Shown here: piece by piece, positions 1-6,533 of the stretch
Layout: each line of letters starts with the position of its first letter
How positions within the stretch are numbered: the stretch's first letter is position 1
Assembly: GCA_031261145.1 (NCBI GenBank)
Contig: JAISJX010000112.1
Coordinates: 1-9,479 of the forward strand
Direction of reading: 5' to 3'
From: Tannerella sp.
GTDB lineage: Bacteria; Bacteroidota; Bacteroidia; Bacteroidales; Tannerellaceae
Length of the DNA: 9,479 nucleotides
The notes under the pieces: model-generated
Seen by the model: only the letters and a program-made list of their open reading frames with translations
What the model was told of the DNA's origin: nothing
Databases searched by the model: none
Made by a program: the position numbers and the translations under genes

Positions 1-2720
1 TGCCCTCCAAAACGGTTCGGGAATATTCGGGTGAAGAGTTAAATGTATTGGAGGAAGGCAGCATTTATGCACTGTGCGAAGACCATACCGGGCAGGTCTG
101 GCTGGGGAGTGGGAGAGGACTGTATGTTTCTCCCCACGACAAACCGCATTTGAAAAAAGTGCAGGAAGTGGGTTATGACTGGATTTTCAGTATCATGGAA
201 GACCGGAACGGAATGATTTGGATTGCCTCTATGGGCAATGGCGTTTACAAATACAATCCTGAAAACGAAACGTATAAACATTACGTTCATTTTTCGGGCG
301 ACGCGAAGAGTTTAAGTTCAAACTCGGTCAGCGACATTATGGAAGATAGCCGGGGGCGCATCTGGTTTTCTACGGACAGGGGCGGGATATGCCTGTACAA
401 TGAGAAGGCCGACAATTTTAACACGTATTCGATTCCCGACGGTTTGCCGGACGATGTGGTTTACCGCGTGTTGGAAGATGAACATCAAAACCTCTGGTTT
501 GGGACGAACCGGGGATTGGTGAAGTTCAATCCCGATACAAAGGAAATACGGGTTTTTACCAAAAGCGACGGATTATTAGAGAATCAGTTCAGCTACAAAT
601 CGGCCCTGAAAGGTAGCGACGGGAAATTCTATTTTGGGAGTATCGGCGGATTAATCGCCTTTAACCCGGATAAACAAGAGAATAAAACGGACTTTACGCC
701 TCCCGTTTATATCACCAAAATAGGCATCTATAACAATGAAATAACCGTCCATACCCCTCATTCTCCATTGAGAAAAAGCATTATCCATACGGAAAGCATG
801 GTGCTACCCTACAACCAGTCCAGCATCAGTTTTGATTTTGTGGCGCTAAGCTATTCATCGCCCTCTGCGACGCAATACCTGTATAAGATGGAAGACGTGG
901 ACAAAGAATGGATTACGGCCGGTACGAACCGTAACATCACGTATTCAAAGCTACCGCCCGGCAAGTATAAATTTGTTGTGCAGGCAACCAACAAAGATGC
1001 TTCGTGGGCACAAACGGGTTGTTCGCTTGACATAACGATTCTTCCCCCCTGGTGGTTGTCCACGACGGCCTGTATCATCTATGCAATCGTGGCTATTTGT
1101 ATCATTGTGTGTTGGTTCTGGTGGTATGAGAAGCGGCAGGGGAAACGTATCAAAGAAGCGCAGAAGCTCTTTGAGATTGAGAAGGAAAAAGAATTGTACA
1201 GTTCCAAGATACGTTTTTTCACGGAAGTGGCTCATGAAGTGCGTACGCCGCTAACCTTGATCAGCGGCCCGTTGGAAACGATTCTCGAAATGGATATCCG
1301 CGACAGCAAAATCAAAAAGAACTTGCAGGTGATTGCGCAGAATACCAAACGCCTGTCGGAATTGATCCGGCAATTGCTTGATTTCAGGAAAGTCGATGCA
1401 AACAAGTTCCTGCTTAATTTTGTGATGTTGGATGTGGGGCAGTTACTCCATGAAATCATTGACCGCTTCGAACCGACGATGTCCCAGCAAGGGAAAAAAT
1501 TAGCAGTGAATATTCCCGAAGAAGCTATTATCGCAGCCGTTGACAGGGAAGCATTCACCAAAATAATAAGCAACCTGCTGAATAACGCGCGGAAGTATGC
1601 CGCCTGCGACATCGCCGTCGGTCTGGAAAAAGAAAGCACCTCGTTCAGCATCATTGTTACGAGCGACGGCGATAAAATACCGGAAGAACTCAGTGCGCGT
1701 ATCTTTGAACCGTTTTTCAGGATCAGCAAATCCTCCGAAACCGTATCCGGCACGGGCATCGGCCTGCCTCTGGCGCGTTCGTTGGCTGAGTTGCATGGCG
1801 GACGGCTGTGTTTGGAAAGCCATCCCGAAGCGGATACGAATACGTTTGTACTCATACTGCCGTTGAATCAGGAGAAAGTGATTCATCCTGAAGATTATTC
1901 CATCCATAACGAATATATTGAGGCGGAAGAAGAAATGCATCCCGAACCCGGTTCCGACAAATACGTTATCTTGCTGGTCGAAGACAATGAAGCCATGAGT
2001 TCGTATATTTCCGAAAAACTGCAGGATTCGTTCATCGTGGAAGCGGCTACGAATGGAGTAGAGGCGTTGGAGATTTTGAAAACCCGTCATGCGGATGTGG
2101 TTATCAGCGATGTGATGATGCCGCAAATGGGTGGGTTTGAACTTTGTCAAGCCATTAAATCCGATATGGAAATAAGCCATATCCCCTTTATTTTCCTTAC
2201 CGCCAAGAACGATCTGGACAGTAAGATAAACGGTCTGAAAATGGGTGCGGAGGCATATATTGAGAAACCCTTCTCGTTCGGCTATCTGCATACCCAGATC
2301 ATGACGCTGTTGAACAACCGTAAAAAAGAACGGGAATCCTTTGCCAAACGTCCGTTTTTCCCCGTGCATAATATGAAAATGAACAAAGCGGACGAGGAGT
2401 TTATAGATAAGATAATCGGTCTTATCCATGAGAATATCGCTGATGATAAGTTCAATGTAGAGCATCTTGCTGAGATTTTATGTATGAGCCGTTCCAATCT
2501 GTTACGGAAGATAAAGGCATTAACCAATCTGTCGCCCGTTGATTTTATCCGTCTGATTCGCCTGAAGAAGGCTGCCGAACTGATATTGGAGGGAGAATAC
2601 CGCGTCGGGGAAGTTTGTTTCATGGTGGGCATTAATTCCCAGTCATATTTCAGTAAACTTTTCCTGAAGCAATTTGGCGTGACGCCCAAAGACTTTAAAA
2701 AGCAAAACTCGTTCAATTAA
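1..2720 (+). CDS. Hybrid two-component system sensor/regulator (HTCS), 5'-truncated by window edge
   Basis: One-protein signalling system: a periplasmic sensor transmits a glycan signal through the inner membrane to a kinase, receiver and DNA-binding domain. The frame is open from base 3, so the first in-frame TTG (48) is not a real start; HTCS proteins are usually near 1300-1400 residues, so several hundred N-terminal residues are probably missing. Visible in order: propeller repeats of the 'EDxxGxxWxG' type (about 54-690, five blades), Y_Y_Y domain (about 840-1010), a membrane segment (about 1056-1125), HisKA with phospho-acceptor His at 1233-1235 (AHEVRTPL), HATPase with N-box NLLNNARKYA and GTGIGLPLA, receiver with Asp at 2109-2111 (SDVMMPQMGG), a Thr (LTAKND) and a Lys (EKPF), and an AraC-type double HTH (about 2400-2705). 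The ATPase G1 box reads SDGDK rather than DxGxG. It lies 157 bases upstream of the fucosidase, its likely target (inference). The family call is very secure; the ligand is unknown. Confidence 0.96.
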   Translation, partial: PSKTVREYSGEELNVLEEGSIYALCEDHTGQVWLGSGRGLYVSPHDKPHLKKVQEVGYDWIFSIMEDRNGMIWIASMGNGVYKYNPENETYKHYVHFSGDAKSLSSNSVSDIMEDSRGRIWFSTDRGGICLYNEKADNFNTYSIPDGLPDDVVYRVLEDEHQNLWFGTNRGLVKFNPDTKEIRVFTKSDGLLENQFSYKSALKGSDGKFYFGSIGGLIAFNPDKQENKTDFTPPVYITKIGIYNNEITVHTPHSPLRKSIIHTESMVLPYNQSSISFDFVALSYSSPSATQYLYKMEDVDKEWITAGTNRNITYSKLPPGKYKFVVQATNKDASWAQTGCSLDITILPPWWLSTTACIIYAIVAICIIVCWFWWYEKRQGKRIKEAQKLFEIEKEKELYSSKIRFFTEVAHEVRTPLTLISGPLETILEMDIRDSKIKKNLQVIAQNTKRLSELIRQLLDFRKVDANKFLLNFVMLDVGQLLHEIIDRFEPTMSQQGKKLAVNIPEEAIIAAVDREAFTKIISNLLNNARKYAACDIAVGLEKESTSFSIIVTSDGDKIPEELSARIFEPFFRISKSSETVSGTGIGLPLARSLAELHGGRLCLESHPEADTNTFVLILPLNQEKVIHPEDYSIHNEYIEAEEEMHPEPGSDKYVILLVEDNEAMSSYISEKLQDSFIVEAATNGVEALEILKTRHADVVISDVMMPQMGGFELCQAIKSDMEISHIPFIFLTAKNDLDSKINGLKMGAEAYIEKPFSFGYLHTQIMTLLNNRKKERESFAKRPFFPVHNMKMNKADEEFIDKIIGLIHENIADDKFNVEHLAEILCMSRSNLLRKIKALTNLSPVDFIRLIRLKKAAELILEGEYRVGEVCFMVGINSQSYFSKLFLKQFGVTPKDFKKQNSFN

Positions 2721-2807
2721 AAATGAATAGCCCATCAAGCGCGGGCGGCGAATCCTTGAATTTGATTATTGCCACAAAAAATAATAGTTAGTCCGAGGCG
2801 CCGGTAG

Positions 2808-2839
2808 TTTCAATTATTTCAAAATAATTCGTATCTTGC
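2808..2839 (+). promoter_or_regulatory. Predicted Bacteroides-type promoter of the fucosidase gene
   Basis: TTTC at 2808-2811, a 20-base spacer and TATCTTGC at 2832-2839 resemble the Bacteroides -33 TTTG / -7 TAnnTTTG pair, each with a single deviation. Transcription would begin near 2844, giving a leader of about 34 bases before the ATG at 2878. The spacer contains a perfect inverted repeat, listed separately. Promoter prediction by eye only. Confidence 0.45.
2812..2829. repeat. Perfect 8+8 AT-rich inverted repeat inside the fucosidase promoter
   Basis: AATTATTT (2812-2819) and AAATAATT (2822-2829) are exact reverse complements separated by two bases (CA). The palindrome fills nearly the whole spacer between the putative -33 and -7 elements, where a bound dimer would block RNA polymerase. 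A looser pair, ATTATT (2765-2770) and AATAAT (2780-2785), lies about 40 bases upstream. The repeat is seen directly; an operator role is inference, and AT-rich palindromes can arise by chance. Confidence 0.5.
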
Positions 2840-2877
2840 GGGCGATTTATGATTATTTACACTATACATGTATATTT

Positions 2878-4299
2878 ATGAGAACATTTAAAATTAATTC
2901 TTTCGTAGTTTTATTTACGGTTTGTTGCTTGTTAGCAAATGGTTTAAAGGCGGAAGGGCCGGCATCTCAAAAAGACCTTGCCCGTCTGCAACAAGATTTT
3001 GTCAATCTCCGCTTCGGTATGTTTATTCATTTCAACATACCTACTTTTATGGACGATGATTGGGCAGACCCCGAAGCGTCGCCGTCCCTGTTTAATCCGA
3101 AAAAACTGGATTGCAATCAATGGGCGAAAGCGGCCAAAGCGGCCAATATGTCGTATGGTTGCCTCACGACGAAACATCACAGCGGTTTCTGTATCTGGGA
3201 TACGAAAACGACCGGTTATAACGTGATGAACAGCCCTTTGAAGCGTGATGTGGTAAAGGAATACACCGACGCTTTCCGTCAGCAGGGTCTGACGGTGATG
3301 TTGTACTATTCGATTCTCGACACGCACCACAAATTGCGTCCGGGATGGATTAATCCCCAACACATTGAAATGATTAAGGCGCAATTGACAGAGTTATTGA
3401 CTAACTACGGAGAAATTACGGCTTTGATCATCGACGGATGGGATGCCCCCTGGTCGAGGATTTCATACGATGAAGTGCCGTTTGACGACATCTATCATTT
3501 AGTTAAATCGCTACAGCCGAATTGTTTGGTGATGGATTTGAATGCCGCTAAATATCCGGCGGAAGCCTTGTACTATACCGACATCAAGTCGTATGAGCAA
3601 GGCGCAGGACAGCATATCTCGAAGGAAAGCAACCGTTTACCGGCTTTGTCGTGCCTGCCTGTCAATAAACACTGGTTCTGGAAGGCTGATTTCCCAACCA
3701 CGCCGGTGAAAGACCCGGAAAAAATGGTGAATGAGAACATCATACCGCTGAATAAAGCACTTTGCAACTTCATTCTGAATGCGGCGCCGAACCGCGACGG
3801 ATTGATTGACGATAACGCCGTGGCAGCGCTGAAAGAAATAGGGAAACGTTGGAAGAACGACGGCCCGTTGCCTGCGCTTCCGCCGAACGATGGCCCGATT
3901 GTCAGCACGAATATCGCCAAGTACAAACCCGCCAATTCCAGTTGGAGTAATGACATGTCGATTATGGATTTAGCCGTTGATGATAATTTTCGTACGGCAT
4001 GGGTGTCCAACCGGTCGGTCAAACAACCTTGGATAGAGATAAACCTTGGTGTGGAACAACCGTTTAACATGATTACGATTGCTCAGGGCGGAAGGGAAAG
4101 CCGTGTCAGGAAATACAGGATTGAATATTTGGAAAGCAATGTCTGGAAGCCGCTTTCGGAAAATAAAAGTGAAAATAAAATTTTCGTGAACCGGTTTAAT
4201 CAGGTGTGGGGAAGTAAAGTGCGCATCCTCTTCGATGAATTTACCGATCCTCCGATGATTAGCGAGATTGGCATTTACAACGAGAAAAGGAGCGATTGA
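2878..4299 (+). CDS. Alpha-L-fucosidase, GH29 type, with C-terminal F5/8 type C (discoidin-like) domain
   Basis: Secreted glycoside hydrolase (473 aa) predicted to release terminal L-fucose from glycans. The ATG at 2878 is chosen over an in-frame TTG at 2836 because it opens directly into a signal peptide: a basic MRTFK start, a hydrophobic core and a likely cleavage after the LKA at residues 23-25. Cys16-Cys17 do not form a good lipobox, so a soluble periplasmic enzyme is favoured over a lipoprotein. The GH29 signature includes RFGMFIHFN, TTKHHSGFCIWDTK (His100-His101) and LIIDGW, where Asp186 is at the usual nucleophile position. The usual HHDGF reads HHSGF, and I cannot place the acid/base residue. 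NAAPNRDGLI is typical of the catalytic domain's end. From about residue 345 (NIAKYKPANSSW) a discoidin-like beta-sandwich, probably carbohydrate-binding, runs to the C-terminus. HTCS upstream and FucP downstream support a fucose role. Linkage specificity cannot be read from sequence. Confidence 0.9.
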   Translation: MRTFKINSFVVLFTVCCLLANGLKAEGPASQKDLARLQQDFVNLRFGMFIHFNIPTFMDDDWADPEASPSLFNPKKLDCNQWAKAAKAANMSYGCLTTKHHSGFCIWDTKTTGYNVMNSPLKRDVVKEYTDAFRQQGLTVMLYYSILDTHHKLRPGWINPQHIEMIKAQLTELLTNYGEITALIIDGWDAPWSRISYDEVPFDDIYHLVKSLQPNCLVMDLNAAKYPAEALYYTDIKSYEQGAGQHISKESNRLPALSCLPVNKHWFWKADFPTTPVKDPEKMVNENIIPLNKALCNFILNAAPNRDGLIDDNAVAALKEIGKRWKNDGPLPALPPNDGPIVSTNIAKYKPANSSWSNDMSIMDLAVDDNFRTAWVSNRSVKQPWIEINLGVEQPFNMITIAQGGRESRVRKYRIEYLESNVWKPLSENKSENKIFVNRFNQVWGSKVRILFDEFTDPPMISEIGIYNEKRSD

Positions 4300-4346
4300 T
4301 ATTTCGCCATAACTTTTCAACACCCAGCCATTTTATCCCTTTTTCT

Positions 4347-4378
4347 TTTTACGGATTCACGGAAAATGAGTTCCTTTG
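4347..4378 (+). promoter_or_regulatory. Predicted promoter of the radical SAM gene, possibly giving a leaderless mRNA
   Basis: TTTT at 4347-4350, a 20-base spacer and TTCCTTTG at 4371-4378 approximate the Bacteroides -33/-7 pair (one mismatch each). Only six bases separate the TTTG from the ATG at 4385, so transcription would begin at or within a few bases of the start codon. The preceding 4331-4350 is T-rich, but no hairpin is visible that would make it an intrinsic terminator for the fucosidase gene. Confidence 0.45.
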
Positions 4379-4384
4379 TACGGG

Positions 4385-5653
4385 ATGAATGAGACGATTT
4401 TAGAAAAACTCAAAGTGCTGGCGGAATCGGCGAAGTATGATGTGTCGTGCTCGTCGAGCGGGACGGTGCGCCGCAATCAGGGGAGCGGATTAGGAAATAC
4501 CGTAGGGGGAATGGGCATTTGCCATAGCTTTACGGAGGATGGACGGTGCGTGTCGTTGCTGAAAATCATGCTGACGAATCATTGTATCTATGATTGCGCG
4601 TACTGTATCAATCGCCGGAGCAACGATATCCGGCGTACTACGTTTGCTGTCAGTGAATTGGTCGAACTGACGATTGAGTTTTACCGGCGGAATTATATCG
4701 AAGGGTTGTTTTTGAGTTCGGGCGTTGTGCGCAACCCGGATTACACGATGGAACGGATGGTTCGGGTCGTAAAAGATTTGCGTACCGTTCACCGTTTCAA
4801 CGGGTATATTCATTTGAAAAGTATCCCAGGAAGCAGCCGTGAGTTAGTGAACGAAGGAGGATTGTATGCCGACCGTATGAGTGTGAACCTCGAAATTCCC
4901 ACGGAACAGAACCTGACGCTACTGGCGCCGGATAAGAATTTTCAGACAGTGTTCACGCCGATGCGTTATATTCAACAGGGAATGTTGCAGAGCCTCGAAG
5001 ACCGCCGCAAGTTCCGTTATGCGCCGCGTTTTGTTCCGGCCGGGCAGAGTACACAGATGATTATCGGCGCGACGCCCGAAAATGACAAGGATATCCTGCG
5101 CGTTTCGTCGTCCCTCTATCGTCGTCCGAGCATGAAACGGGTTTATTATTCCGGTTTTATACCTGTCAACGAATATGATACACGTTTGCCGGCGGTGAAA
5201 CAAACGCCTTTGGTACGCGAAAACCGCCTTTATCAGGCCGATTGGCTGATGCGTTTTTATCAGTTCAGCGCAGATGAGATTGTTAACGATGGGAATCCGA
5301 ATCTGGATTTGGAGATTGACCCGAAATTAGCATGGGCTTTGCGCCATCCGGAGTATTTTCCGGTGGATGTGAACACGGCTGATTATGCGATGCTGTTGCG
5401 CGTGCCGGGTCTTGGCGTGAAATCGGCTAATCTGATTGTGGCTTCGCGGCGTTTCGGACGACTGACCTCCGCACAACTGAAGAAAATCGGCGTGGCGCTG
5501 AAGAAAGCGCAGTATTTCATTACCTGCCGCGAACTTCCCGTAAATACGGTCAATGAGGTCAGTCCCGAATATGTGCGAAAGGTTCTGACAGAGCCTAAAA
5601 AGCGTAAAATGCTGTATGACAGCCGTCAATTATCCATTCCTTTTTCCGATTGA
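4385..5653 (+). CDS. Radical SAM protein, putative DNA modification/repair family (linked to uracil-DNA glycosylases), with HhH
   Basis: A 422-residue predicted radical S-adenosylmethionine enzyme. The cluster-binding CxxxCxxC is Cys67, Cys71, Cys74 (CIYDCAYC). Further cysteines at 22 (DVSCSSSG), 46 (GICHSF) and 55 (GRCVSLL) lie in segments I recall as conserved in this family. From about residue 327 (VDVNTADYAMLLRVPGLGVK) there is a helix-hairpin-helix of the kind that binds DNA backbone. The ATG at 4385 is preferred over a TTG at 4376, which lies in the putative promoter; MNETILEKLKVLAESAKYDV matches the usual N-terminus. From memory the family is TIGR03916 (rSAM_link_UDG), found beside a DUF4130 gene or a DUF4130-UDG fusion. 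Only four bases separate it from the DUF4130 gene downstream, so the two are almost certainly co-transcribed. The substrate and reaction are, to my knowledge, unestablished; a nucleic-acid role is inferred from the HhH and linkage. Confidence 0.9.
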   Translation: MNETILEKLKVLAESAKYDVSCSSSGTVRRNQGSGLGNTVGGMGICHSFTEDGRCVSLLKIMLTNHCIYDCAYCINRRSNDIRRTTFAVSELVELTIEFYRRNYIEGLFLSSGVVRNPDYTMERMVRVVKDLRTVHRFNGYIHLKSIPGSSRELVNEGGLYADRMSVNLEIPTEQNLTLLAPDKNFQTVFTPMRYIQQGMLQSLEDRRKFRYAPRFVPAGQSTQMIIGATPENDKDILRVSSSLYRRPSMKRVYYSGFIPVNEYDTRLPAVKQTPLVRENRLYQADWLMRFYQFSADEIVNDGNPNLDLEIDPKLAWALRHPEYFPVDVNTADYAMLLRVPGLGVKSANLIVASRRFGRLTSAQLKKIGVALKKAQYFITCRELPVNTVNEVSPEYVRKVLTEPKKRKMLYDSRQLSIPFSD

Positions 5654-5657
5654 CGCG

Positions 5658-6422
5658 ATGACGGTATTTTATTACGACCGGACGTTCGATGGTTTGTTAA
5701 GCGCCGTGTTTGACGCCTACAGCCGGAAGACTTTTCCCGGTAAGTTATTAAAGACAGGCGAAATAGCGCCTTTGTTTACCGGCGAAAGCTATACGGTTGT
5801 CACGCAGGAAGAATCGGCAAAGCGTGTCTGGGCGGGCATACAGCGCAAATTGTCGAAACGGGCGCGTAATATGCTGATGTATGCCTGGTTGTCCGAAATC
5901 GACGGGAGTGATGAATTACTGTTTCGTTTTATTTGTAAGGTTTTTGATAATCCAAATACCAGCGCCTTGAATTTTGGGGACGCTGATGTCTTGGAAGTAG
6001 AGAGGATTGCCCGAAAAGTATCCCACGAAGTCTTATATATCAAACAGTTTTTGCGTTTTCAGAAAGCGGCGGACGGACTTTTTTTCGCCCCTGTACGTCC
6101 GGCTTACAACGCCCTGCCGCTCACCATCGACCATTTTACCGATCGTTTTTCCGATCAGCAATGGGTGATTTATGACTTGTGCCGGAAATATGGATATTAC
6201 TATGATTTACATACTACACAGGAAATTACGTTTCTCGACGACGACCATATCCTCAGTGGGAAATTAGACGAATCGTTGATGGCCGAGGATGAAAAACTTT
6301 TCCAAAACCTGTGGCAAGGTTATTTCAAAGCGCTCACTATCAAAGAACGCCTCAATCCCCGGCTGCATCGCCAACATCTGCCGGTACGCTTCTGGCAGGA
6401 TTTGACGGAAAAGCGACGTTAA
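5658..6422 (+). CDS. DUF4130 family probable DNA metabolism protein, stand-alone form
   Basis: A 254-residue soluble protein with no signal peptide or membrane segment. The ATG at 5658 is chosen because MTVFYYDRTFDGLLSAVFDA is the characteristic N-terminus of the family; an in-frame upstream ATG at 5616 would overlap the radical SAM gene by 38 bases. Other recognisable segments are ESAKRVWAGIQRK, the polar helix DADVLEVERIARKVSHEV and the aromatic, charged FLRFQKAADGLFFAPVRP. The family (TIGR03915 from memory) is known mainly by its genomic link to the radical SAM protein just upstream; in many Proteobacteria it is fused to a uracil-DNA-glycosylase-like domain. That domain is absent here: the protein ends at RFWQDLTEKRR shortly after the DUF4130 region. 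The four-base gap implies translational coupling and a shared pathway or complex. Its biochemical activity is unknown, and I do not assign one. Confidence 0.88.
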   Translation: MTVFYYDRTFDGLLSAVFDAYSRKTFPGKLLKTGEIAPLFTGESYTVVTQEESAKRVWAGIQRKLSKRARNMLMYAWLSEIDGSDELLFRFICKVFDNPNTSALNFGDADVLEVERIARKVSHEVLYIKQFLRFQKAADGLFFAPVRPAYNALPLTIDHFTDRFSDQQWVIYDLCRKYGYYYDLHTTQEITFLDDDHILSGKLDESLMAEDEKLFQNLWQGYFKALTIKERLNPRLHRQHLPVRFWQDLTEKRR

Positions 6423-6423
6423 C

Positions 6424-6437
6424 TTGAAAATTGAAAA
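6424..6437. repeat. Tandem 7-base repeat TTGAAAA x2
   Basis: TTGAAAA at 6424-6430 is repeated exactly at 6431-6437, followed by a degenerate third copy (TTAAAAG, 6438-6444). It begins two bases after the stop of the DUF4130 gene. It may be simple AT-rich intergenic sequence; no function is claimed. Confidence 0.5.
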
Positions 6438-6450
6438 TTAAAAGACGAAA

Positions 6451-6478
6451 TATGTTATACAACATACAACTTTATGTT
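6451..6478. promoter_or_regulatory. Alternating TATGTT/AACATA half-sites upstream of fucP, possible operator
   Basis: TATGTT (6451-6456), AACATA (6461-6466) and TATGTT (6473-6478) form two overlapping inverted repeats: TATGTT-N4-AACATA and AACATA-N6-TATGTT. Within them ATACAAC occurs twice in tandem (6457-6463 and 6464-6470). The block lies just upstream of, and into, the expected -33 region of the fucP promoter, a fitting place for a repressor or activator. The repeats are seen directly; the bound regulator is unknown. A GntR-type FucR is known to control fucose genes in Bacteroides thetaiotaomicron, but its site cannot be verified here. Confidence 0.45.
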
Positions 6479-6506
6479 CGCCAAACTAATTTTCTTTCTA
6501 CTTTTG
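6475..6506 (+). promoter_or_regulatory. Predicted promoter of the fucose permease gene
   Basis: TACTTTTG at 6499-6506 is a perfect match to the Bacteroides -7 consensus TAnnTTTG. The -33 element is poor: TGTT (6475-6478) with a 20-base gap or TTCG (6477-6480) with an 18-base gap, consistent with a promoter that needs an activator. Transcription from about 6511 would give a leader of about 23 bases before the ATG at 6534. Confidence 0.6.
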
Positions 6507-6533
6507 CGACAAATTTTAATGATGTAATAGAAA

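Noticed and set aside
48..50. TTG as a start codon for the HTCS
   Set aside because: The same frame is open to the window edge and the upstream residues continue the propeller; the true start is outside.
1232..1855. Minus-strand open frame of 207 codons within the HTCS
   Set aside because: Ser/Arg-rich translation with no domain, lying entirely opposite the HisKA/HATPase region; a shadow frame.
1500..2465. Long minus-strand open frame (321 codons) opposite the HTCS kinase and receiver
   Set aside because: It is antisense to strongly conserved coding sequence, has no recognisable motif, and its composition fits a shadow frame.
2797..2802. GGCGCC palindrome downstream of the HTCS stop
   Set aside because: Six bases with no loop cannot form a terminator hairpin, and a site this short is expected by chance.
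2836..2838. TTG start for the fucosidase
   Set aside because: It lies inside the putative -7 element and would put 14 residues before a clean signal peptide starting at the ATG at 2878.
4331..4350. T-rich tract after the fucosidase as an intrinsic terminator
   Set aside because: No GC-rich inverted repeat precedes it; part of it fits better as the -33 region of the radical SAM promoter.
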